Shown: in pieces, positions 51,434 to 59,040 of the stretch
How positions within the stretch are numbered: position 1 is the first letter of the stretch
Layout of the letters: every line of letters starts with the position of its first letter
NCBI RefSeq assembly: GCF_004402375.1
Contig: NZ_SOGJ01000019.1
Coordinates: 29,840 to 93,839 of the forward strand
Reading direction: 5' to 3'
Origin: Cryobacterium breve
GTDB lineage: Bacteria; Actinomycetota; Actinomycetes; Actinomycetales; Microbacteriaceae
DNA length: 64,000 bases
Made by a program: the position numbers and the translations under genes
Notes under the pieces: model-generated
Database searches by the model: none
Told to the model about the DNA's origin: nothing
What the model saw: only the letters and a program-made list of their open reading frames with translations

Positions 51434-52344
51434 TGCTGTACTCGCAAGTCACTCCTGCCGACAAGCGGGCCGCGTTCCGCGAGGACCTCGCGAGCGGCCG
51501 TCTCCTGCGCTTCCCCGGAGCGTTCAACCCGCTCTCTGCCCGATTGATCGCGGCCAAGGGTTTCGAGGGCGTGTACGTGTCGGGCGCAGTGCTCTCGGCC
51601 GACCTCGGCCTGCCCGACATCGGCCTGACCACACTCACCGAGGTTGCCGGCCGCAGCCAGCAGATCGCCCGGATGAGCGACTTGCCCACGATCGTGGACG
51701 CCGACACCGGCTTTGGCGAGCCGATGAACGTGGCGCGCACCATCCAGACCCTTGAGGATGCCGGACTGGCAGGCATGCACATCGAGGACCAGGTCAATCC
51801 GAAACGCTGCGGGCACCTCGACGGCAAGCAGGTCGTCGACGAGTCCACGGCAGCCAAGCGCATCCGCGCGGCGGTGGACGCCCGGCGCGACCCGAACTTC
51901 CTGATCATGGCGCGCACGGACATCCGTGCCGTCGACGGTCTGGCCGCCGCCGTCGACCGGGCGAAAATGCTCGTCGACGCGGGCGCCGACGCGATCTTCC
52001 CCGAGGCGATGGCGTCGCTGGGCGAGTTCGCCGCGATCCGCGCGGCCGTGGACGTGCCGGTGCTGGCCAACATGACCGAGTTCGGAAAGGGGGAGCTCTA
52101 CACCACCACGCAGCTCGCGGATGTCGGCATGAACATCGTCATCTTCCCGGTGTCGCTGCTGCGGCTGGCAATGGGGGCCGCCGAGCGCGGCCTCGACACC
52201 ATCGAGACGGAGGGGTCGCTGACCTCGCTGCTGCCCGAGATGCAGCACCGGGCACGGCTCTACGAACTGCTCGACTACGAGTCGTACAGCCACTTCGATT
52301 CGGGCGTCTTCAATTTCACCCTCAACCCGGACGTCGCCTCCTAA
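51433..52344 (+). CDS. prpB: Methylisocitrate lyase (PrpB)
   Basis: A 303-residue isocitrate-lyase-superfamily enzyme that splits 2-methylisocitrate into pyruvate and succinate. Motifs include PGAFNPLSARLIAAKGFEGV, IVDADTGFGEPMNVARTIQ for metal binding, and the active-site loop IEDQVNPKRCGHLDGK with catalytic Cys in KRCGH. Start ATG overlaps the prpD stop by one base. The product pair feeds central metabolism through Kgd-linked TCA reactions. Confidence 0.95.
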   Translation: MLYSQVTPADKRAAFREDLASGRLLRFPGAFNPLSARLIAAKGFEGVYVSGAVLSADLGLPDIGLTTLTEVAGRSQQIARMSDLPTIVDADTGFGEPMNVARTIQTLEDAGLAGMHIEDQVNPKRCGHLDGKQVVDESTAAKRIRAAVDARRDPNFLIMARTDIRAVDGLAAAVDRAKMLVDAGADAIFPEAMASLGEFAAIRAAVDVPVLANMTEFGKGELYTTTQLADVGMNIVIFPVSLLRLAMGAAERGLDTIETEGSLTSLLPEMQHRARLYELLDYESYSHFDSGVFNFTLNPDVAS

Positions 52345-52392
52345 GCAACGACGTCCCGCAACCGGCACACTTCCACAACGCAAAGGAGCGAC

Positions 52393-53523
52393 ATGAGTCA
52401 GAACGAACCGACGGTCTTCAAGGGTCTGGCCGGCGTCGTGGTCGACCGCACCCAGGTGTCCAAGGTCAACCCCGAATCGAACTCACTGCTGTACCGCGGA
52501 TACCCGGTGCAGGAGCTAGCGGCGCAGAAGAGCTTCGAGGAGGTGGCCTACCTGCTCTGGCACGGCGAGCTGCCGACCGACGCCGAACTGGGCGAATTCG
52601 AAGAGCAGGAGCGCTCGCTCCGGCATCTCGCGCCCGCTGTGAAGCGTCTCATCGACGAGTTGCCGATGTCGGCGCATCCGATGGATGTGGTGCGCACGGC
52701 GGTCAGCCTGATCGGCGCGAACGATCCCGAGGCGGCCGATGCGTCGCCGGCGGCCAACCGGGCCAAGGGCCTGCGGCTCTGGGCGCAGATGCCGTCGATC
52801 GTGGCCTACGATCAACGCCGCCGCCACGGCCTCGACCTGATCGAACCGCGGAGCGACTTGGGCTACTCGGCCAACTTCCTCTTCATGACGTTCGGCGAGG
52901 TGCCCGAGCTGGTGGTCGTGAACGCGTTCGACGTGTCGATGATCATGTACGCGGAGCACTCCTTCAACGCGTCCACGTTCACCGCCCGAGTGATCACGTC
53001 CACCCTGTCCGACCTGCATTCCGCGGTCACGGGTGCCATCGGCGCCCTCAAGGGCGCCCTGCACGGCGGTGCGAACGAGGCCGTGATGCACATCTTCGAC
53101 GAGATCGGGCTCGGGCTGGGTGCGGGGGAGCGCGCTGAGGCCTGGCTCAACGAGACCCTCGCAGCCAAGCGCAAGGTGATGGGCTTCGGCCACCGCGTGT
53201 ACAAGCACGGCGACTCGCGGGTTCCGACCATGCGCACCGCGTTGGTCACCCTGGTCGAACACTACGAGCGGCCCGATCTGCTCGAGCTTTACGAATCCTT
53301 GGAGGAAGGGATGACGACGCGCACCGGCATCCTGCCGAATCTCGACTATCCGTCGGGACCGGCGTACCACCTGATGGGCTTCGACACCCTCACGTTCACG
53401 CCGATCTTCGTCGCGGCCCGGTTGACCGGGTGGACCGCGCACATCATCGAGCAGGCGGCGTCGAATGCCCTGATCCGGCCGCTCTCGCTGTACGACGGTC
53501 ACGACGAGCGGCACCTCGCCTGA
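52393..53523 (+). CDS. prpC: 2-methylcitrate synthase (PrpC)
   Basis: A 376-residue citrate-synthase-family enzyme condensing propionyl-CoA with oxaloacetate. It has VVVDRTQVSKVNPESNSLLY, RGYPVQELA, the catalytic His regions AEHSFNASTFTARV and GGANEAV-like ALHGGANEAVMHIFDEIG, MGFGHRVYKHGDSRVP and the terminal arginine region RPLSLYDGHDER. AAAGGAG precedes the ATG. As in other bacteria it may also accept acetyl-CoA. It completes the prpDBC operon. Confidence 0.94.
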   Translation: MSQNEPTVFKGLAGVVVDRTQVSKVNPESNSLLYRGYPVQELAAQKSFEEVAYLLWHGELPTDAELGEFEEQERSLRHLAPAVKRLIDELPMSAHPMDVVRTAVSLIGANDPEAADASPAANRAKGLRLWAQMPSIVAYDQRRRHGLDLIEPRSDLGYSANFLFMTFGEVPELVVVNAFDVSMIMYAEHSFNASTFTARVITSTLSDLHSAVTGAIGALKGALHGGANEAVMHIFDEIGLGLGAGERAEAWLNETLAAKRKVMGFGHRVYKHGDSRVPTMRTALVTLVEHYERPDLLELYESLEEGMTTRTGILPNLDYPSGPAYHLMGFDTLTFTPIFVAARLTGWTAHIIEQAASNALIRPLSLYDGHDERHLA

Positions 53524-53547
53524 CCGGGCGGTGGCCGTGTCGTGACC

Positions 53548-53553
53548 TACCAT
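53548..53553 (+). promoter_or_regulatory. -10 box for leaderless phosphoribosyltransferase
   Basis: TACCAT is followed by six bases and the ATG at 53560. This is the main reason for preferring that start over an in-frame GTG at 53542. Confidence 0.5.
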
Positions 53554-53559
53554 TGGGAA

Positions 53560-54171
53560 ATGGGATTCGACGCGGACGACGCTGCTAGTGATGTGACCGG
53601 TATTGAGCGGGAAGTGTTGGGCTGGGACGTGTTCGCGGACGCGTCCCGCCAGCTGTCCTCGGCGGTGCTGTCGAGCGGCTTCCGGCCGGATGTCGTGATC
53701 GCCATCGCCCGTGGCGGGCTGCTGCTCGCCGGCGCGATGTCGTACGCGCTGGGCACCAAGAACTGCGGCAGCATCAACGTGCAGTTCTACACGGGCGTGG
53801 ATGAGCGCCTGCCCGAGCCGATCCTGTCCGGACCGATGCTCGACGCTCCGTCGCTGACCGGCCTGCGCGTGCTGCTGGTGGACGACGTGTCAGACTCCGG
53901 GCACACGCTCGCGATGGTCGTCGCGTTGTTGCGGGAGACCGCCTGCGAGGTGCGAACCGCCACCCTCTACACGAAGCCCCGCACGGTTCTGGTTCCCGAT
54001 TTCACCTGGTGCGAGACGGATGCCTGGATCGTGTTCCCCTGGTCGTCGCTGCCGCCCGTGGCCGAGAGCCTCGCGGGGGCGAGCCTGCCCGCCGACACTC
54101 TGCCGGCCGCGAGCCTGCTTGCCGCCAGCCTGCCCCTCGTCGCCCGGCGCGCGGCGGGCGCCGCGCTGTGA
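53560..54171 (+). CDS. Phosphoribosyltransferase family protein
   Basis: A 203-residue type I phosphoribosyltransferase. The PRPP loop is LLVDDVSDSGHTLAMVVALL (residues about 109-128), with VVIAIARGGLLLAGAMSYAL as the first core strand and turn. It resembles the xanthine/hypoxanthine-type group, but the base specificity is not visible. An unusual C-terminal tail repeats A-SLP-like units (SLPADTLPAASLLAASLP, about 177-194). ATG 53560 is chosen from the leaderless -10. It overlaps the S51 peptidase start in GTGA. Confidence 0.85.
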   Translation: MGFDADDAASDVTGIEREVLGWDVFADASRQLSSAVLSSGFRPDVVIAIARGGLLLAGAMSYALGTKNCGSINVQFYTGVDERLPEPILSGPMLDAPSLTGLRVLLVDDVSDSGHTLAMVVALLRETACEVRTATLYTKPRTVLVPDFTWCETDAWIVFPWSSLPPVAESLAGASLPADTLPAASLLAASLPLVARRAAGAAL

Positions 54172-54887
54172 GCGTGCACCTGGTCGGCGGCGGCTGGAAC
54201 GCCCAGACCGACGCGGGCGTCTACGGCGCCTTCCTGGCCGAGGCCGCGGCGCGCGGCGCCGCCCTCGGTCGCACCGAGCCGGTCCTCGCGGTCCTCGTCG
54301 TGCGCGACGGGGACGGGGCCGAACACTCCGCCAACCTGGTCGCTGCGGTGTCCGCGGCCGGCGTATTCGATGCCAGGATCACCGTTATTGCCCCGGGTGA
54401 CGAGTTTGCCCTGACGGCTGTGGCGGAGGTCGATGGCATTCTCATCGGCGGTGGGGTCACCCCCGCCTACCTCGCAGCGGTGGCCCCGGTCGCCGGCGAG
54501 ATCCGGCGCCAGGTGGCGGCCGGCATCCCGTATCTCGGATTCTCGGCCGGCGCGATGATCGCAGCCGAACGTGCCCTGATCGGCGGTTGGCGGATGGGCG
54601 GGGTCGAGGTCAGTGGACAGAACGCCGCCGAGGGTCTCGACGAGATCACCATCGAACCCGGCATCGGACTGCTCGACGTGACCGTGGAGGTGCACGCCGC
54701 CCAGTGGGGCACGCTGTCCCGGCTGGTTGCGGCCACCGAGGCCGGCCTGATCGACGGCGGACTCGCCATCGACGAGAACACCGCGCTGGTTGTCGGTGAG
54801 GGTGCTCTCGGCGTCGTCGGGGCCGGTAGTGTCTGGCGGGTCAGCCAGGCCGACGGCGGCGTTCTCGTGAGCACCTTCGGAGCCTGA
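54168..54887 (+). CDS. S51/peptidase E-like Ser hydrolase
   Basis: A 239-residue type 1 glutamine-amidotransferase-like protein. The nucleophile elbow [10 protein letters not shown] (Ser, about residue 125) and [13 protein letters not shown] strand fit the peptidase S51 and cyanophycinase-like group. Family members hydrolyse Asp-containing dipeptides or cyanophycin; neither is established here. It starts with a GTG overlapping the phosphoribosyltransferase stop. The ung gene begins eight bases after its stop, suggesting a three-gene transcript. Confidence 0.82.
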   Translation: MSVHLVGGGWNAQTDAGVYGAFLAEAAARGAALGRTEPVLAVLVVRDGDGAEHSANLVAAVSAAGVFDARITVIAPGDEFALTAVAEVDGILIGGGVTPAYLAAVAPVAGEIRRQVAAGIPYLGFSAGAMIAAERALIGGWRMGGVEVSGQNAAEGLDEITIEPGIGLLDVTVEVHAAQWGTLSRLVAATEAGLIDGGLAIDENTALVVGEGALGVVGAGSVWRVSQADGGVLVSTFGA

Positions 54888-54894
54888 CGCCGAC

Positions 54895-55581
54895 ATGCCC
54901 TTCACCGCCGAAGATCTGGCCCGCAGCGGAGCCGTCGACGCGGGCTGGGCTGCGGCGCTCGCGCCCATCGGGCCGCAGATCGACGCGATGGGGGAGTTCC
55001 TCGACGCCGAGACCCGGAGTGGCCGCCTCTGGCTGCCCGAGCCGCAAAACGTGTTCCGCGCCTTCACCCAGCCGTTCGAGGCGGTGCGCGTGCTCATTGT
55101 CGGCCAAGACCCGTATCCGACTCCGGGGCATCCGATCGGGCTGGCTTTCGCGGCAGAGGCCCACGTGCGCCCACTTCCGCGGAGCCTCGCCAACATCTAC
55201 CGGGAACTGCGTGACGATGTGGGCGTCACGGCCGCCGACGGCGACCTCACCCTGTGGTCGAACCAGGGGGTGCTGCTGCTGAACCGCGTGCTCACGGTGC
55301 AGACCGGACTGGCCGGCTCACACCGGCGCCGCGGCTGGGAGACCGTGACCGAGCAGGCCATCCTGGCCCTCGTGGCCCGCGACCGGCCACTGGTGGCGAT
55401 CCTGTGGGGGAAGGATGCCGGCACGCTGCGGCCCCTGCTCGGTGACACTCCGGTAATCGAATCCGCGCACCCGAGCCCGCTGTCGGCCAGGCGTGGGTTC
55501 TTTGGTTCGAAGCCGTTCAGCCGGGCCAACGAATACCTCGTCCGCGCCGGGGCGACCCCGGTGGACTGGTCTCTCGGGTAA
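54895..55581 (+). CDS. ung: Uracil-DNA glycosylase
   Basis: A 228-residue family 1 uracil-DNA glycosylase of base excision repair. The catalytic water-activating motif is [10 protein letters not shown] (D72) and the C-terminal DNA-intercalation loop is [20 protein letters not shown]. The central [17 protein letters not shown] fixes uracil. The Pro in place of His after GQDPY is found in several actinobacterial forms. Weak ribosome-binding site GGAG lies 12 bases before ATG; expression is probably coupled to the upstream pair. Confidence 0.95.
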   Translation: MPFTAEDLARSGAVDAGWAAALAPIGPQIDAMGEFLDAETRSGRLWLPEPQNVFRAFTQPFEAVRVLIVGQDPYPTPGHPIGLAFAAEAHVRPLPRSLANIYRELRDDVGVTAADGDLTLWSNQGVLLLNRVLTVQTGLAGSHRRRGWETVTEQAILALVARDRPLVAILWGKDAGTLRPLLGDTPVIESAHPSPLSARRGFFGSKPFSRANEYLVRAGATPVDWSLG

Positions 55582-55607
55582 TCTGGACTTCTCTGGAGGA
55601 GTTAGCT

Positions 55608-56186
55608 GTGCTTGAAGAGGAATACCAGCCGCGACGGCAATTGCCCCGGCACCTGCGACCGACGCCCGCCGAAGAGGCGCCGTTCGGGTTCACCATGCGT
55701 GAGGCCCAAATTACGGACCTGCCGTATATCCGGGAGATCTACAACTACTACGTCGCCAACAGCACGGTCACCTTCGACGTCGACCCGATGACGCTGGCCG
55801 AATGGCGCAGCAAGTTCTACTACCTCGGTAAGCTCGGGATGCCGTTCATCGTGGCGGTCTCCCCGGCCGACCAACTGCTCGGCTACGCTCTGGTCGGCCC
55901 CTGGAAGCAGAAACGCGCCTACCGGTTCACGGTCGAGAACTCGATCTACCTCGGCGCGGCGTCGACGGGAAAGGGCCTGGGTCGGATGCTGCTCGGCGAG
56001 CTGATCGAGCGCTCCAAGGCGGCCGGGCTGAAGGAGGTCATCGCGGTCGTCGCCGACCAGGGAGCGGATGCGTCGATCAAGCTGCACCGCGACTTCGGCT
56101 TCGAGGAGATCGGCAGGATGGGCAAGGTCGGCTTCAAGTTCGACCGTTGGCTCGGCACCGTCCTCATGCAGAAGAGCCTGAAATAG
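55608..56186 (+). CDS. GNAT N-acetyltransferase (phosphinothricin acetyltransferase-like)
   Basis: A 192-residue acetyltransferase. The GNAT core runs from about residue 29 (TMREAQITDLPYIREIYNYY) through FTVENSIYLGAASTGKGLGR, the acetyl-CoA loop, to a C-terminal DRWLGTVLMQKSL. NSTVTFDV near residue 51 and IYL segment resemble the Pat/bar branch, though the acceptor amine is unknown. GGAGGAG seven bases before GTG 55608 sets the start. A clear terminator follows at 56217. Confidence 0.88.
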   Translation: MLEEEYQPRRQLPRHLRPTPAEEAPFGFTMREAQITDLPYIREIYNYYVANSTVTFDVDPMTLAEWRSKFYYLGKLGMPFIVAVSPADQLLGYALVGPWKQKRAYRFTVENSIYLGAASTGKGLGRMLLGELIERSKAAGLKEVIAVVADQGADASIKLHRDFGFEEIGRMGKVGFKFDRWLGTVLMQKSLK

Positions 56187-56216
56187 CGTCCCGGCGGTGA
56201 ACTGACACGGCGGGGA

Positions 56217-56243
56217 GTGTGCGGAGATCCGTACACCTTTTTT
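56217..56243 (+). terminator. Rho-independent terminator after GNAT gene
   Basis: The eight-pair stem GTGTGCGG/CCGTACAC (one G-T pair) has an AGAT loop and is followed by CTTTTTT. It is the most classical terminator in the window. Confidence 0.88.
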
Positions 56244-56267
56244 CGTCGGTTCGAGGGGGCGAGCGGG

Positions 56268-57086
56268 CTAGCCGGTGGTGCGGTTCAGGTGGCCGGCCAC
56301 AGTCACGACCACGCGGTGCGGCAGCCGGCCGCCGATACCGGCGAGCAGCGCATTGCGGCGCCCGCTGACGGCATGCGGCGGGGTGGACGCCCGGTCGAGC
56401 GCGGCGAAGCTGGTGCGCATGACGTTGTCGACCGTGAGCATGCCGCGCAACGACGAGGCGGAGCGTCCGGCGACGGCGAAGAACTCCGTGCTCACCGGGC
56501 CGGGGCAGATGGCCGTCACCTTGAGCCCGGTAGCCCGGGTCTCGTACCAGAGCGCCTCGGTGTAGCTGAGTACATAGGCCTTCGTGGCCGCGTAGACGGC
56601 CATCAGCGGCACCGGCTGGAACGACGCCGTGCTGGCCAGGTTGACCAGGGCAGCACTGCCCTTGCTCGTCCGGGCGGTGCTGATGAGCCCGGGCAGCAGC
56701 GCGTGCGTGAGCGCGGTCAGCGCCTGCACGTTCAGCGTCACCTGCTGCGCTTCACGCGTCGGGTCGGAGCCCAGCACGGTGCCGTAGGTGCCGAAACCGG
56801 CATTGTTGACGAGGGTGCCGACGGTGATTTGGCGCGTTTCAAGGTCGGCGACCAGCTCGCCGACGGCCCCGGGGCGGGCCAGATCGAGCGGGATGACCGT
56901 GGCCAGCGTGCCGTACTTCTCGGCCAGCTCCGCGGCGAGGTCTTCCAGGAGTTCCCGGCGGCGGGCGGTGAGAACGAGGTCGGCCCCGCGCCGAGCCAAT
57001 TCGTGTGCGTAGCCGGCTCCCAGGCCGCTCGAGGCACCCGTGATGAGGGCGGTGGTTCCGATGGGATTGAAGACGGCAGGGGGCAT
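56268..57086 (-). CDS. SDR-family oxidoreductase
   Basis: A 272-residue short-chain dehydrogenase with TGASSGLGAGYAHELARRGA (cofactor), LVNNAGFGTYG, catalytic LASTASFQPVPLMAVYAATK (Ser, Tyr and Lys of YxxxK) and CPGPVSTEF. The substrate is unknown. TAGCCT stands six bases upstream of the ATG, so the gene is probably leaderless. The divergent gene at 57127 is likely leaderless too, and the two start codons are only 40 bases apart, so their promoters must overlap. Confidence 0.89.
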   Translation of the reverse strand: MPPAVFNPIGTTALITGASSGLGAGYAHELARRGADLVLTARRRELLEDLAAELAEKYGTLATVIPLDLARPGAVGELVADLETRQITVGTLVNNAGFGTYGTVLGSDPTREAQQVTLNVQALTALTHALLPGLISTARTSKGSAALVNLASTASFQPVPLMAVYAATKAYVLSYTEALWYETRATGLKVTAICPGPVSTEFFAVAGRSASSLRGMLTVDNVMRTSFAALDRASTPPHAVSGRRNALLAGIGGRLPHRVVVTVAGHLNRTTG

Positions 57087-57092
57087 GGAGTC

Positions 57093-57098
57093 AGGCTA
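57093..57098 (-). promoter_or_regulatory. -10 box for leaderless SDR gene
   Basis: TAGCCT on the minus strand, six bases before ATG 57086. It lies between two divergent leaderless genes. Confidence 0.5.
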
Positions 57099-57114
57099 CT
57101 GGGCGTTTGGCGCG

Positions 57115-57120
57115 TAAAAT
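57115..57120 (+). promoter_or_regulatory. -10 box for leaderless 120-aa gene
   Basis: TAAAAT is followed by CAAGGA and the ATG at 57127. AAGGA is too close to act as a normal ribosome-binding site. Confidence 0.5.
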
Positions 57121-57126
57121 CAAGGA

Positions 57127-57489
57127 ATGACGGATGTCCTTCCAGCCCTGCCCGAGCGCCACACCGTGCTGCGCTCCTTCGCGGGCCACCTCGAGGCCGG
57201 CCCCGATGCCGTTTTCAACCGGCTCGTGGCCGCCATGGCTGCCGGCGCGTCCGGGGGCGGAAACGTGCAGACCGACCGCGCCCGGCGCATGCTCGTGCTG
57301 CGGCGCGGCTGGTGGTACCGCGGCGAGTTCCAGGTGCTGCCCGAGGACGAGACCGGGTCGCTCGTCCAGTACGAGATCGTCAACGTGGCACAGGTGCTGC
57401 CGTGGGCCGGCGCGTGGGCGGCGGCATCCTTTCTGCGCGCCGCGCCGCGGGCGTTCCAGGCGCTTCTGACCGGGCTGTCCCACCCCTGA
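57127..57489 (+). CDS. Uncharacterised small protein, 120 aa
   Basis: A 120-residue protein opening TDVLPALPERHTVLRSFAGH. The helix-strand pattern with RRMLVLRRGWWYRGEFQVLP and LVQYEIVNVAQ could be a small SRPBCC-like fold, but no motif is decisive. The C-terminal half is alanine-rich and helical. It is divergent from the SDR gene and 63 bases before the amidase. Function is not assigned. Confidence 0.75.
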   Translation: MTDVLPALPERHTVLRSFAGHLEAGPDAVFNRLVAAMAAGASGGGNVQTDRARRMLVLRRGWWYRGEFQVLPEDETGSLVQYEIVNVAQVLPWAGAWAAASFLRAAPRAFQALLTGLSHP

Positions 57490-57540
57490 CCAGGCCCCCC
57501 GCAGGCCGCCGGCGCGCCGCCTGCCGGCCACCCGGCTGAC

Positions 57541-57546
57541 TAGGCT
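57541..57546 (+). promoter_or_regulatory. -10 box for leaderless amidase
   Basis: TAGGCT, six bases, then ATG 57553. The same hexamer and spacing precede pdtaS. Confidence 0.5.
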
Positions 57547-57552
57547 CGAGGA

Positions 57553-59040
57553 ATGGCCGCCCCACACGAATTGACTGCGCTCGAACAATGGCAGGCGCTG
57601 CAGAGCGGCGAAATCAGCCCGATCGAGCTGACCGAGCACTATCTCGGCCGGATCGAGGCGCTCGCCCCTGCGCTGGGTGCATTCGTGACCGTGACCTCGG
57701 ATGCCGCCAGGGAGCGCGCCCGCTTCGTCGGGGAGCACGTGCCGCGCACCATGCCGCTGTGGGGCCTGCCGTTCGCCGACAAGGACCTGCAGCGCCGGGC
57801 CGGCGTGCCTGCCCGGTTCGGTTCGCGGCTCATGGCCGACTACGTTCCGACCGAGTCTGACGACCTCGTGCGTGCGCTCGATGAGGCCGGCGGCGTGAGC
57901 CTGGGCAAGACCAGCACACCCGAGTTCGGGTTGCCGTCGTATACCGAGACCCTGGCCGGGCCGCCGGCCCGCAACCCCTGGGACCGTTCCCGCGGTGCCG
58001 GTGGATCCAGTGGCGGGGCCGCCGTCGCTGTAGCGGCCCGGCTGCTTCCCTTCGCTCCCGGCTCCGACGGCGGCGGCTCGGTGCGGATCCCCGCCGCGGC
58101 ATGCGGCCTCGTCGGCGTGAAACCGTCCCGCGGTCGGGTGCCCTCCGCGTCGGGCATCGACGCGCTCGGCGGCCTCAGTGTGGCCGGTCCGCTGGCACGG
58201 ACGGTGGCGGATGCCGCCCTGCTGCTGGACGCGATGATCGTGCCTCGGGGCGGACATCCGCAGCACCTCTTCTCCCTGCGTGCGCCCGGAGACGACGCGC
58301 CCCTGCTAGCCGCAGCCGTGCGGGGTGAAGGGCGTTTCCAGCTCGGGGTGATGACGACCTCCGCCTGGGACACGTCCTATCCGATCGAGATCGCTCCGGA
58401 GGCCCTAGCCGCCCTCGCGGTAGCCGTCGACGGGTTAGCTGCCCTCGGCCACGGCCTGGAGGAGACCGCGCTGGAACCTGACGACACGTATGCGCCGGCC
58501 TTCCGCACCATGTGGCAGGCAGGCGCCGCGGGCATCCCCGCCGATACCCCGGAGCAGGAAGAACTACTCGAACCGCTCACCCGCTGGCTGATGCACCGGG
58601 GCCGGGACCTGTCGGCCCGGGATCTCGGTCAGGCGCTCACCGCCCTGTCGGCCTACGAGCGGTCGTTCATCCGTCAGCTATCCTGTTTCGACGCCGTGCT
58701 GACCCCGGCGCTCGCGCTCACTCCTCGCCCGCTGGGCTGGTACGACGCCTTCGACGGGGAGCGCAACTTCGCCCAGCAGGTTCAATACACCCCGTTCACA
58801 TCGATGGTCAATGTGAGCGGGTTGCCCGCGATCGTGCTGCCCGTGGCCGAAACCGCAGCGGGGCTGCCGATGGGCGTTCAACTGATTGGGCGGCCGGGCG
58901 GCGAGGCCACGCTGCTGGCACTCGGTGCCCAGCTAGAGCGCCGGCTGCGCTGGCAGCATCGCACGCCGCCCGAGGCCGGCGCTACGCCCGCGGTGCCTTC
59001 GCTGCCGGACGGGACGGCCACCAGAAGCGGTCACCGGTGA
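57553..59040 (+). CDS. Amidase-signature family enzyme
   Basis: A 495-residue amidase. The catalytic Lys lies in WGLPFADKDLQRRAGV (near residue 77), and the signature GAGGSSGGAAVAVAARLLPF followed by GSDGGGSVRIPAAACGLVGV contains both Ser residues of the Ser-cisSer-Lys triad. It may act on a low-molecular amide; GatA is unlikely because no gatB or gatC is linked. Its last 59 bases overlap the 3' end of the opposing MMPL gene. Confidence 0.91.
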   Translation: MAAPHELTALEQWQALQSGEISPIELTEHYLGRIEALAPALGAFVTVTSDAARERARFVGEHVPRTMPLWGLPFADKDLQRRAGVPARFGSRLMADYVPTESDDLVRALDEAGGVSLGKTSTPEFGLPSYTETLAGPPARNPWDRSRGAGGSSGGAAVAVAARLLPFAPGSDGGGSVRIPAAACGLVGVKPSRGRVPSASGIDALGGLSVAGPLARTVADAALLLDAMIVPRGGHPQHLFSLRAPGDDAPLLAAAVRGEGRFQLGVMTTSAWDTSYPIEIAPEALAALAVAVDGLAALGHGLEETALEPDDTYAPAFRTMWQAGAAGIPADTPEQEELLEPLTRWLMHRGRDLSARDLGQALTALSAYERSFIRQLSCFDAVLTPALALTPRPLGWYDAFDGERNFAQQVQYTPFTSMVNVSGLPAIVLPVAETAAGLPMGVQLIGRPGGEATLLALGAQLERRLRWQHRTPPEAGATPAVPSLPDGTATRSGHR

